DNA of 64,000 nucleotides. Source: Virgibacillus necropolis (lineage in GTDB: Bacteria > Bacillota > Bacilli > Bacillales > Amphibacillaceae). The stretch covers positions 3,720,001 to 3,784,000 of the forward strand of contig NZ_CP022437.1 of the NCBI RefSeq assembly GCF_002224365.1, given 5' to 3'. How positions within the stretch are numbered: position 1 is the stretch's first letter; each line of letters starts with the position of its first letter. The notes beneath the pieces are model-generated. The model worked only from the letters and a program-made list of their open reading frames with translations, was not told the DNA's origin and made no database searches. The translations under genes and the position numbers were made by a program. This document shows positions 45,887 to 53,601 of the stretch, one piece after another.

Positions 45887-46936
45887 TTATTTTGCAAAAG
45901 GATCTTTATTGTTATAGGCATTATTATGAACTTTATCCGAAATTAGATAGTTGTAAACATCATCAACAATTTCGATCCCTTGTTCACTGTATTTCTTCTC
46001 TCTTTCAGCACTTCGTTGACCAGGGTAGGAAACATGATCAAATCCGGATGCTGGTTTAATGTTATTTAAATCAGCCATTGTTTTCGCAATATTTTTTTTG
46101 AATTCGTTCAGGTTCGTAAAGTATTCTGGGTTGATAACAATATGAAGTTGCCCAAGATTCCTACCTTCACTTAAATCATGATACATGGAAGACACTTTAT
46201 TCCCAAATGGAAGGCCTAACAAAATGCCTGATAAAACATCAACCATCATCATTAATCCATATCCCTTTGGACCTGCTATTGGTGTTAATGACTTAACGTC
46301 AAATGGATTTGTTGTTGGTTCCCCGTTTTCGTCTACTGCCCAATCATCTGGAATTTCTTCCTCTTTAGAACGTGCATGGAGTATCTTTCCCCAGGCTTGG
46401 ACCGTTGTAGCCATATCAAAAGTAATAAATTCATTATTTTCCCCTGGTGCAGAAAAAGCGATTGGATTTGTTCCATAATAGGATTCGGCTCCACCAAAAG
46501 GGACTACCATTGGGTCTGACTGGCAAACGGAAAGGCCGATAAGATTTTCTTTAGCTGCCTGTTGTACGAAGTATGATAGAGAACCACTATGACTGATTCT
46601 TTTCACTCCTACAACGGCCACTCCATTTTCCTTGGCCATTTTAATAGCCTCATCCATTGCAAGTTTAGCTGCCACGTGTCCAGCGCCATTATCACCGTCA
46701 AATACAGCGGAACTCGGTCCTGTTTTATCAAATTGAAAATTCGGGTGGGCATTTATTCCTCCATTTGCAATTCTTTCCGCATAGTACTCGACACGCATTG
46801 CACCATGTGAATGAACGCCTCGTGCATCTGCATGAACCAACACATCTGCTACGCCATTAGCGTGCTCTTCCGTCAAACCCGCTTTTTGAATTTTGTTTTT
46901 CATCAATGTTTTCAATTCTTCTTTAGATATTCTCAT
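45887..46936 (-). CDS. allD: Ureidoglycolate dehydrogenase, paralogue 1
   Basis: A malate/L-lactate dehydrogenase-family (Ldh_2) oxidoreductase of 349 residues, which would oxidise (S)-ureidoglycolate to oxalurate with NAD(P)+. HADARGVHSHGAMRVEYY (near residues 51-68), VVGVKRISHSGSLSYFVQ, PFGGAESYYGTNPIAF and MYHDLSEGRNLGQLHI agree with AllD. About three quarters identical to the next gene, with which it forms a tandem pair separated by an R2 repeat. AGAGGTG precedes the ATG. Confidence 0.9.
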   Translation of the reverse strand: MRISKEELKTLMKNKIQKAGLTEEHANGVADVLVHADARGVHSHGAMRVEYYAERIANGGINAHPNFQFDKTGPSSAVFDGDNGAGHVAAKLAMDEAIKMAKENGVAVVGVKRISHSGSLSYFVQQAAKENLIGLSVCQSDPMVVPFGGAESYYGTNPIAFSAPGENNEFITFDMATTVQAWGKILHARSKEEEIPDDWAVDENGEPTTNPFDVKSLTPIAGPKGYGLMMMVDVLSGILLGLPFGNKVSSMYHDLSEGRNLGQLHIVINPEYFTNLNEFKKNIAKTMADLNNIKPASGFDHVSYPGQRSAEREKKYSEQGIEIVDDVYNYLISDKVHNNAYNNKDPFAK

Positions 46937-47002
46937 AGAGCAACACCTCTCATTCCCAACTTTTTATGGCAAAATTCCATCCTGTTTTTTGTTTTTTTCA
47001 TG

Positions 47003-47148
47003 TCTGGCTCCAGCGCCCAGCGACTAGTGGACTTCCCTCACCTCCGTACGATAAGTCAACATCGGTTCGCTTACGCTTACCGTGTTTCCTTTATCTCCTA
47101 CAGTTCAGTCCAGTCCATACGTCGCTTAACGGGCGCTTGCGCTTTTCT
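47003..47148 (+). repeat. GC-rich repeat R2, short form, between the two allD genes
   Basis: CTCCAGCGCCCAGCGACTAG, GGACTTCC, CCTCCGTACGATAAGTCAAC, ATCGGTT, then CAGTCCATACGTCGCTTAACG and GGCGCTTGCGCTTTT. Both halves match the copy at 18244-18566 closely. It ends four bases before the stop codon of the allD gene at 47152. Confidence 0.85.
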
Positions 47149-47151
47149 TAT

Positions 47152-48201
47152 TTATTCATCAAATGGATCGTTGTGATCATAGGAATTGTTGTGGATAACA
47201 TCTGAAACTAGGTATTGATAAATGTCATCAACAATTTCGATACCATTTTCCTCATATTCCTTTTCTATTTTCTCCAAATTTTGTCCTGGATAGAAAACTT
47301 GATCAAATCCTGAGGCAGGCTTAATTGCATTTAAATCGCTCATTGTGTTTGAAATATTTTGTTTAAAACTGTTTATGCTTGAAAACTTTTCCGGATTAAT
47401 GACAAGATGTAACTGCCCTAAATTCCGTCCTTCACTTAAATCATGATACATAGAAGATACTTTGTTTCCAAAGGGTAGGCCGAGTAGGATTCCTGACAAA
47501 ACATCTACCATCATACCGAGTCCATATCCTTTTGGTCCGGCAATAGGTAAAAGCGCATGTACTTTTAATGGATCTGTTGTTGGCTCACCATTCACATCTA
47601 CTGCCCATGTGTCTGGAATGGGCTGATTTTTAGATCGTGCATGAAGGATTTTACCCCATGCCTGGACAGTTGTCGCCATATCAAAGCTGATTAATTTACC
47701 GTCGTTGCCAGGTGCTGCGAATGCAAGTGGGTTTGTTCCATAATAAGACTCAGCCCCACCAAACGGAACAACCATAGGGTCGGATTGACAAACGGAAAAA
47801 CCGATAAGATCTTGTTTTGCAGCATGCTCCGTAAAGTAAGAAAGTGCGCCACTATGACTCATCTTCTTCACACCTATAATCGCTACACCATTTTCCTTGG
47901 CCATCTTAATCGCTTCGTCCATTGCGAATTTTGCTGCAACATGTCCGGCCCCATTGTCGGCATGAAAAATAGCAGAACTAGGGCCCGTTTTTTCAAGGTT
48001 AAAGTTAGGATCAGCGTTGATTCCTCCCTTAGCTATCCTTTCTGCATAGTATTCCACCCGCATTGCTCCATGGGAATGGATTCCTTTTGCATCTGCAAAA
48101 ACAAGGACTTCAGAAACAATCTCCGCATGTTCTTCAGTCAAACCAGCCTTGTTTAATTTATTTTTAATTAGACCTTTCAAGTCTTGATTAGATACTCTCA
48201 C
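47152..48201 (-). CDS. allD: Ureidoglycolate dehydrogenase, paralogue 2
   Basis: 349 residues, the same length as paralogue 1, and co-linear with it without gaps. The same Ldh_2 family motifs are kept: FADAKGIHSHGAMRVEYY, IIGVKKMSHSGALSYF, PFGGAESYYGTNPLAF and MYHDLSEGRNLGQLHL. The start is a GTG, with AGAGGTG upstream. Differences are mostly conservative, so both copies look active. The duplication is clearly recent, compared with the older allB pair. Confidence 0.9.
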   Translation of the reverse strand: MRVSNQDLKGLIKNKLNKAGLTEEHAEIVSEVLVFADAKGIHSHGAMRVEYYAERIAKGGINADPNFNLEKTGPSSAIFHADNGAGHVAAKFAMDEAIKMAKENGVAIIGVKKMSHSGALSYFTEHAAKQDLIGFSVCQSDPMVVPFGGAESYYGTNPLAFAAPGNDGKLISFDMATTVQAWGKILHARSKNQPIPDTWAVDVNGEPTTDPLKVHALLPIAGPKGYGLGMMVDVLSGILLGLPFGNKVSSMYHDLSEGRNLGQLHLVINPEKFSSINSFKQNISNTMSDLNAIKPASGFDQVFYPGQNLEKIEKEYEENGIEIVDDIYQYLVSDVIHNNSYDHNDPFDE

Positions 48202-48417
48202 TATAAAACACCTCTTAATCTTATATAGTACACACTTATCCTGAAGGGATGCAGACTCCAGAATAAAGTGAATCTTCCCTCAGTAGAGTTTTTCATACTT
48301 CCCACTGAACGTTGTTGTCTAGTAGAACCTTTACGGACAGATGATTCCTTACTTTATTGGTTGGGCTCTTAGATGCTTGAGGAGACCATACTGGGCCGTT
48401 ATTTGTATATGCAAAAG

Positions 48418-48449
48418 TAATGGTAAAAAGCAAAAATGCCTTTTACCAT
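48418..48449 (-). terminator. Hairpin after allE
   Basis: AATGGTAAAAAGC (48418-48430) pairs with GCCTTTTACCATT (48437-48449). The minus-strand tail TACTTTTGC is only weakly T-rich, so it may be a terminator or a processing site. The 200 bases between it and allD show no feature I recognise. Confidence 0.45.
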
Positions 48450-48460
48450 TTCATCATTCT

Positions 48461-49225
48461 TTATAGAGACGCGTCTCGGTTGCAATCCTTTGAATAAACG
48501 TAAGACAATTTTTCTCTGCCTACCGCATACGCAGCTTGCAAGCAATACGTGCCCATGAAAATATAATCGTCTTTTTTCACTGGAATCCATTCGTTATCTA
48601 AGTTATACATTCCTTCTCCAGACAATAAATAAGCACCATGTTGTTGATAATGTGTTTCTACAAATGGATGGCTTGCTGCTGGATCAAAAGTAAGTATATG
48701 GAAATTCATATCAAACGCAATATCGGTTGGAAGTAGATCTTGAATATGAACATTTTCCATATCGTCATAAATAACGTCCTCATTGTCGTTTGAGTTTCCA
48801 GCATGAACCCATGGAGTGTGACCTTCCAAAGGAATATGCTTCTGTTTATAAAGGAACAGTTTGGAATCCGTATCAAGCTGATTTTCCAAATACATGGTTA
48901 CGGATGGAGGACAGTATAAATAGCCGCCTTGTTCAAGAACAAATTCTTCATCGTCAGCTTTAGCTTTTACCTTTCCTTCTAAAACATACACAAATGTTTC
49001 AACGTCTTCTTGACCACCAAAACCTTTTTCGTTTTTACCATCTTTATGAAAGGTTACGACGTAATCAACAAAGCTTGCACCTGTTTTAGGTGATGATAAT
49101 ATGCTCATTGACGCGTTTTCAAATCCTGGCACAATATTATTTACTAAACCTTCTGGTGGTAAAATAGCATATTTACCAGGCTTAATTACCGCTCTACTTG
49201 TTAAAATATCATTTGGATAACCCAT
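48461..49225 (-). CDS. allE: (S)-ureidoglycine aminohydrolase
   Basis: A bicupin of about 254 residues that turns (S)-ureidoglycine into (S)-ureidoglycolate and ammonia, and secures its stereochemistry. MGYPNDILTSRAVIKPGKYAI opens the protein (in part); the second cupin has the metal motif HPFVETHYQQHGAYLLSGEGMY (partly quoted) and ends with YVYSKDCNRDASL. It corresponds to E. coli YlbA (AllE). The start at 49225 is chosen since AAGGAG lies nine bases before it; a TTG two codons earlier is too close. 27 bases downstream of carbamate kinase. Confidence 0.9.
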   Translation of the reverse strand: MGYPNDILTSRAVIKPGKYAILPPEGLVNNIVPGFENASMSILSSPKTGASFVDYVVTFHKDGKNEKGFGGQEDVETFVYVLEGKVKAKADDEEFVLEQGGYLYCPPSVTMYLENQLDTDSKLFLYKQKHIPLEGHTPWVHAGNSNDNEDVIYDDMENVHIQDLLPTDIAFDMNFHILTFDPAASHPFVETHYQQHGAYLLSGEGMYNLDNEWIPVKKDDYIFMGTYCLQAAYAVGREKLSYVYSKDCNRDASL

Positions 49226-49258
49226 TAGCAATCGCTCCTTCTCTTTTTATATTGCGTA

Positions 49259-50197
49259 CTACTTAGAGATTATTGTTCCACTTTCGCCACGAATAGAATC
49301 ATCTACTTTTTCCAATGAACAGATAATTGACGTACCTGTTTTTCTAGCAAATTTAAGTGCAGATTCTACTTTTGGACCCATGCTGCCTTTACTAAATTGA
49401 CCTTCTTCTACATAATTCTCAAGTTCTTCAACAGAAATCTTCTCTAGTGCCTTTTGGTTCGGTTTACCAAAGTTTACAAATACATGATCAACATCTGTTA
49501 AAATCATGAATACGTCTGCATCTACGTCTTCAGCCAGTTTATAGCCACTGCGGTCTTTATCAATAACCGCTTCAATACCCTCGTAGGTACCATTTTCACC
49601 CTTAATTACTGGGATACCGCCACCGCCGCTAGCAACAACTACATTTCCTGCATCAGCAAGTGTTCGAACTGTTTTGGCTTCCAAGATATTAATTGGTTGT
49701 GGTGATGGTACAACACGACGCCAGCCACGATTTGAATCTTCTTTCATATCCCATTTCTTTTCAGACATAAGTGCTTTCGCCTCTTCTTCTGAATAAAATG
49801 TACCGATTGGTTTTGATGGATCATTAAAATCCGGATCATCTTTAGAAACTTCAACACGTGTTAAAAGGTTTGCAACAGGAACATCCATACCAAGTGCCTT
49901 TAATTCACTTTCCAAACACTGGACCATCATATACCCGATGAAACCTTGTGATTCACCATTTAATACATCTAAAGGCATGGCAGGAACAACATCTTTGGCT
50001 TCTTCGTTTTGACGAAGAATATTTCCAACTTGTGGTCCATTACCATGTGTAACAACAACTTTGTAGCCTTCTTTGACTAATTTAGCTAAGAACTTACTAC
50101 TTGTTCTAACATTATTTAATTGATTTTCATACGTACCTTCTTGGTTCGGCTGCAAAATAGCGTTTCCGCCTAGTGCAACAACAATTGTTTTACTCAT
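49259..50197 (-). CDS. arcC: Carbamate kinase
   Basis: 312 residues, an amino-acid-kinase-fold enzyme that makes ATP from carbamoyl phosphate and ADP. VVALGGNAIL at residues 6-15, VTHGNGPQVGN near 49-59, SGGGGIPVI, DKDRSGYKLAEDVDAD and FSKGSMGPKVESA are typical. No arginine deiminase or ornithine carbamoyltransferase is nearby; instead it is linked to allE, allF and allG, so it should use carbamoyl phosphate from oxalurate (the E. coli counterpart is AllK/YbcF). AGAGG precedes the ATG. Confidence 0.93.
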   Translation of the reverse strand: MSKTIVVALGGNAILQPNQEGTYENQLNNVRTSSKFLAKLVKEGYKVVVTHGNGPQVGNILRQNEEAKDVVPAMPLDVLNGESQGFIGYMMVQCLESELKALGMDVPVANLLTRVEVSKDDPDFNDPSKPIGTFYSEEEAKALMSEKKWDMKEDSNRGWRRVVPSPQPINILEAKTVRTLADAGNVVVASGGGGIPVIKGENGTYEGIEAVIDKDRSGYKLAEDVDADVFMILTDVDHVFVNFGKPNQKALEKISVEELENYVEEGQFSKGSMGPKVESALKFARKTGTSIICSLEKVDDSIRGESGTIISK

Positions 50198-50310
50198 TAA
50201 TAAACCTCTTTCTGTCTGCTACTTGTTGAATAATAGAAAAACAGAGATATGCGACAACCTATCATTATGTCGCACACCACTGAAAAAATTTTTAAAGAAT
50301 TTTGTCTAGC

Positions 50311-50349
50311 TAAAGCACGTCGCTAAACGGACGCTCGCACTTTTCTTAC
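50311..50349 (+). repeat. R2 tail fragment preceding an R1 copy
   Basis: CACGTCGCTAAACGGACGCTCGCACTTTTC matches, over most positions, the last 30 bases of R2 (quoted here only to mark it: CGTCGCTAAACGG then GCTCGCACTTTT). It directly precedes the R1 copy at 50350, as at 18540-18567. Confidence 0.6.
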
Positions 50350-50441
50350 ACTGATAAGAAAGTATAAATTTTAGTAGATATCAGTATAAGGGCAACTAAG
50401 GCTTTCGCCATTAAAGCTTGGCGATAAGCCAAGTTTTCTAA
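50350..50441 (-). repeat. Dispersed repeat R1 abutting the allG stop codon
   Basis: ACTGATAAGAAAGTATAA to TTTTCTAA, almost identical to the copy at 18567-18659 and in the same orientation. Its end is two bases from the allG stop codon. It therefore forms the 3' end of the allC-allF-allG transcript and the start of the allG/arcC gap. Confidence 0.85.
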
Positions 50442-50443
50442 AA

Positions 50444-51709
50444 TTATTCAGCTGTTACGCCATACTTTTCAGCAAGAGCTTCTAATGCTTGTTCGAAACA
50501 TCCTAATGGTACACGAACAGTTCCAGCACCGATTTGGCCAACTCCAGCTGTTTTATGAGCGATACCAGTGTTAATAACTGGAGTGATACCTGTTTCAACA
50601 ACTTTACGGATATCAATGCCTAGGCAAGCACCTTGGAAATCCCATGTTGGAATAGCAAGGTTCGGGTTGTTGGCAATACAGATTTCACGCATCTCATCAC
50701 TTGTTTGAACCGCATCACCGAAACCACCTGTACCAACGAAGCGAGTAACACCAGGTGCTGCAATCATAGCCATTCCACCGACACCGTATGTTTCTGTAAT
50801 TGCGCTGTCTCCCATATCAGGGTTAGCGTCATCAGCACTGTAACCACTAAAGTACAAGCCATCAGGCGTATTAACTGGGGCCGTAAACCACCTGTCGCCT
50901 AAACCACTCACTTTAATGCCAAATTCATAGCCATTACGTGATAGAGCTGTAACGATACTGCCTTCTTCTACAACTGCAGCAGAATCCATCACGACTTTAG
51001 ATGTTGCCATCATAATGTTCAAGAAGAATTGATCTGTATCCGCTAAGAATTTGACAACTTCTTGCAATTCTTTTTCTGGTAAACCAGCAGTTAAGAGATA
51101 CGGTACAATGTCTTTCAAGAATAAAGCAGATGCCGCGATATTACGTTGGTGAAATTCGTCACCCATTGTAATTGCTTTTGCAACAGTAACGTTAACATTC
51201 ATGCCACCATCAATTTGTTTAAGTGCCTTTGATAATGCAGGCCCTAAAACATCTTTAATCCATTTTAAGCGATTCACAACTTCATCACTATATGCTCCAA
51301 AACGTAGTACCGCACCGATACCTTCGTTTAAGTTACAATAAGCGCGTTTATCATTTACTTTATTTTCAACTACTACGACTGGCATATTAGCAGATGTAAT
51401 ACCGCCCATTGGCCCAACAGCATCAACGGAATGACATGGAATAAATTTAACTTCTCCTGCTTCAAGCATTTTCTTCGCGTCGTCCTCGTTATCAGCCCAG
51501 CCTTCAAACAAACTTGCACCAATACATGAACCTTGCATTGGGTCTGTCATATTCTCCCACTTCATTGGCGGGCCAGAATGTAGCAAGACCTTCCCGTTCA
51601 ACTCCGAAATAACACTTTTCGCTGGAACTACATCTAATAAAAACGGTTGTGATTCTAGTACGTGTTGAATAACTCCTTGGTTTGCTTCATCGATTGATTG
51701 ATAATTCAT
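50444..51709 (-). CDS. allG: DUF1116 protein, putative oxamate carbamoyltransferase subunit AllG
   Basis: 421 residues of the DUF1116 family (E. coli YlbE, AllG). Recognisable segments are LLHSGPPMKWENMTDPMQGS near residues 46-65, GPMGGITSANMPVVVV, the SRNGYEFGIKVSGLGDRWF loop, and a C-terminal NTGIAHKTAGVGQIGAGTV motif. Together with FdrA and DUF2877, this protein makes up the E. coli oxamate carbamoyltransferase. It follows allF by 25 bases, with AGGAGG before its ATG. The catalytic division of labour among the three subunits is not evident from sequence. Confidence 0.85.
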   Translation of the reverse strand: MNYQSIDEANQGVIQHVLESQPFLLDVVPAKSVISELNGKVLLHSGPPMKWENMTDPMQGSCIGASLFEGWADNEDDAKKMLEAGEVKFIPCHSVDAVGPMGGITSANMPVVVVENKVNDKRAYCNLNEGIGAVLRFGAYSDEVVNRLKWIKDVLGPALSKALKQIDGGMNVNVTVAKAITMGDEFHQRNIAASALFLKDIVPYLLTAGLPEKELQEVVKFLADTDQFFLNIMMATSKVVMDSAAVVEEGSIVTALSRNGYEFGIKVSGLGDRWFTAPVNTPDGLYFSGYSADDANPDMGDSAITETYGVGGMAMIAAPGVTRFVGTGGFGDAVQTSDEMREICIANNPNLAIPTWDFQGACLGIDIRKVVETGITPVINTGIAHKTAGVGQIGAGTVRVPLGCFEQALEALAEKYGVTAE

Positions 51710-51734
51710 ATTAATCCTCCTATTTCGTTCAAGC

Positions 51735-53468
51735 TTATTTAAGCTTCTCCAAAATTTTAGCTAAACGTTTATTTCCACCGGCAATTGGCGCCCATTGGTA
51801 TTGAACAACCTCTCCACCATGCTCTAGCACAGCTTCTGAAAAGCTTTTTAGTCCAACATTAATCACGCGAGGTTTACTGGCAATTAGTTCAGCAACTTTG
51901 TCATTCTCATTCGATTGTTGGTCTACGTTAGTTGCTATAGTTTTTTCGCCTTTTACGTATTTCACAATTTCAGCAGCCAGTTTTGTCGCTTGTGCATTGC
52001 TTTCTGTGACGATAATACCAGCAGCTTCCAATTTATCCACTTGATCTTGATAGACTTGTGGGTCATCTGCAGTACCCGTAACTGATGCAATTGCGACAAA
52101 TGTTTTACCGACTTTTGCTGCTTCTTCTTTTGCTTCTTGTACAACTGGTGCAAATACCCCAGCCATATCTTCATGTGCGCCATATCCAATTACGTTATCA
52201 AGTAGAATAACTGCGGTTTCAGGGTCTTTTGCAGCTTCTTCCACTTTTTCAATGCGTAACGTTGGGTCAATCATTGGATGTGCTCGGCCTTGTGTATATT
52301 GATCATCGCCCAAGTCAATCACTTCATGTCCTTCAACGTGAAGCATCATTCCTTCTGTATGTTTACCAGTCGTATCTAGGTCAAGAGCATCTTCTAAAAT
52401 CATTGCTGTTTCATATGCTAATGTACCACCACAGAAATAACCTTTTACATATTGTTGCTTCGTTTCTTTCATCTTGTTTAAGTCATCTTGATTGTCAGCA
52501 ATAATGCGATCAGCTGATGCTTTATTCCCTTTTGAAAGTTCCAATGCCTTAAGAGCAGTATCTTCCAAAGTCCACGTATAGTGAACATTATCATGTGCAG
52601 CTTTTGGCTTATCCCCAATAAAGACTGCTACAACCGGTTTCGATAACGTTTTGAAAACATTGACAACCTTTTCCCGTACTTCAGGAGCTGGTGGCTTCGA
52701 AATGTAAACAATAATATCTGTTTCAGCATCTTGATCAAGTACCTGCAATCCGCGAATAGTCGTAATTGCACCAATTTCAGATGATAAATCACGGCCACCC
52801 GTACCGATAGCGTGTGACACACCGCCATCATTTCTACCAATAATTGTAGATACTTCTTGGATACCTGTACCAGACGCTCCAACAATACCAATATTCCCTT
52901 TATCTACAACGTTGGCAAAAGCCATTGGAACACCGTCAAGAATTCCAGTACCACAGTCAGGACCCATTACAATCAGGCCTTTTTCTTGTGCTCGTTGTTT
53001 TAATTGCAATTCATCCGATACACTCACATTATCACTAAACATGAACACATTTAAATCGCGGTCTAGTGCTTTATTTGCTTCTGCTGCGGCATGTTCACCA
53101 GCAACTGAGATCATTGCTACATCAGCATTCGGCAACTTATTTCCAGCCATTTCCCATGTGCGAACAACGGAAATCGAACTTTGTTGTGATTCCGATGATT
53201 GGTTTGATAAATATTCGTCTGTTTCTTCAACCACCTTATCAACAATGCCTTCATCGTCTGAGTTAACTACGATACAAAGGTCACTAGGACTAGCATCCTC
53301 AAGCTCATCTGTGTACAAACCAGATCCCTTAAAGATGTCTTTGTTAGCTGGCGTTCCCATCATAACTTGTATCTGATTGACACCATCTATAGCAGATAAG
53401 TGATTTGTTAATAACATCAGGCTAACTGAATCCTGAAATAAGTTCTTTTTAATCACAGTATATAACAC
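51735..53468 (-). CDS. allF: FdrA-family protein, putative oxamate carbamoyltransferase subunit AllF
   Basis: About 577 residues with the CoA-ligase-like architecture of FdrA/succinyl-CoA synthetase alpha subunits. GIVGASGTGIQEVSTIIGR (near residues 193-211) with GVSHAIGTGGRDLS is the nucleotide or substrate site; a second flavodoxin-like CoA-ligase domain follows. The start is set at GTG 53468 (LYTVIKKNLFQDSV follows), with GGAG nine bases upstream; the frame to 53483 has none. The homologue in E. coli, AllF, is part of oxamate carbamoyltransferase. An R1 repeat lies between it and allC. Confidence 0.85.
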   Translation of the reverse strand: MLYTVIKKNLFQDSVSLMLLTNHLSAIDGVNQIQVMMGTPANKDIFKGSGLYTDELEDASPSDLCIVVNSDDEGIVDKVVEETDEYLSNQSSESQQSSISVVRTWEMAGNKLPNADVAMISVAGEHAAAEANKALDRDLNVFMFSDNVSVSDELQLKQRAQEKGLIVMGPDCGTGILDGVPMAFANVVDKGNIGIVGASGTGIQEVSTIIGRNDGGVSHAIGTGGRDLSSEIGAITTIRGLQVLDQDAETDIIVYISKPPAPEVREKVVNVFKTLSKPVVAVFIGDKPKAAHDNVHYTWTLEDTALKALELSKGNKASADRIIADNQDDLNKMKETKQQYVKGYFCGGTLAYETAMILEDALDLDTTGKHTEGMMLHVEGHEVIDLGDDQYTQGRAHPMIDPTLRIEKVEEAAKDPETAVILLDNVIGYGAHEDMAGVFAPVVQEAKEEAAKVGKTFVAIASVTGTADDPQVYQDQVDKLEAAGIIVTESNAQATKLAAEIVKYVKGEKTIATNVDQQSNENDKVAELIASKPRVINVGLKSFSEAVLEHGGEVVQYQWAPIAGGNKRLAKILEKLK

Positions 53469-53497
53469 TTCGTCACACTCCAAACTTTATTGTATTT

Positions 53498-53590
53498 TTA
53501 GCAAACTTGGGTTATCGCCAAGCTTTAATGGCGAAAGCCTTAGTTGCACTTATACTGATATCCATTGGAAATTTATATTTTCTTATCAGT
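53498..53590 (+). repeat. Dispersed repeat R1 between allF and allC
   Basis: TTAGCAAACTTGGGTTATCG, CCAAGCTTTAATGGCG, AAAGCCTTAGTTGCACTTAT and ACTGATATCC to TTATCAGT follow the R1 consensus in the orientation of 10787. It ends twelve bases before the allC stop codon. Confidence 0.85.
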
Positions 53591-53601
53591 GGATCAGAAA
53601 T

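Noticed and set aside
52912-53376. 154-codon plus-strand ORF opposite allF
   Set aside because: Antisense shadow; the minus-strand frame has clear FdrA homology.
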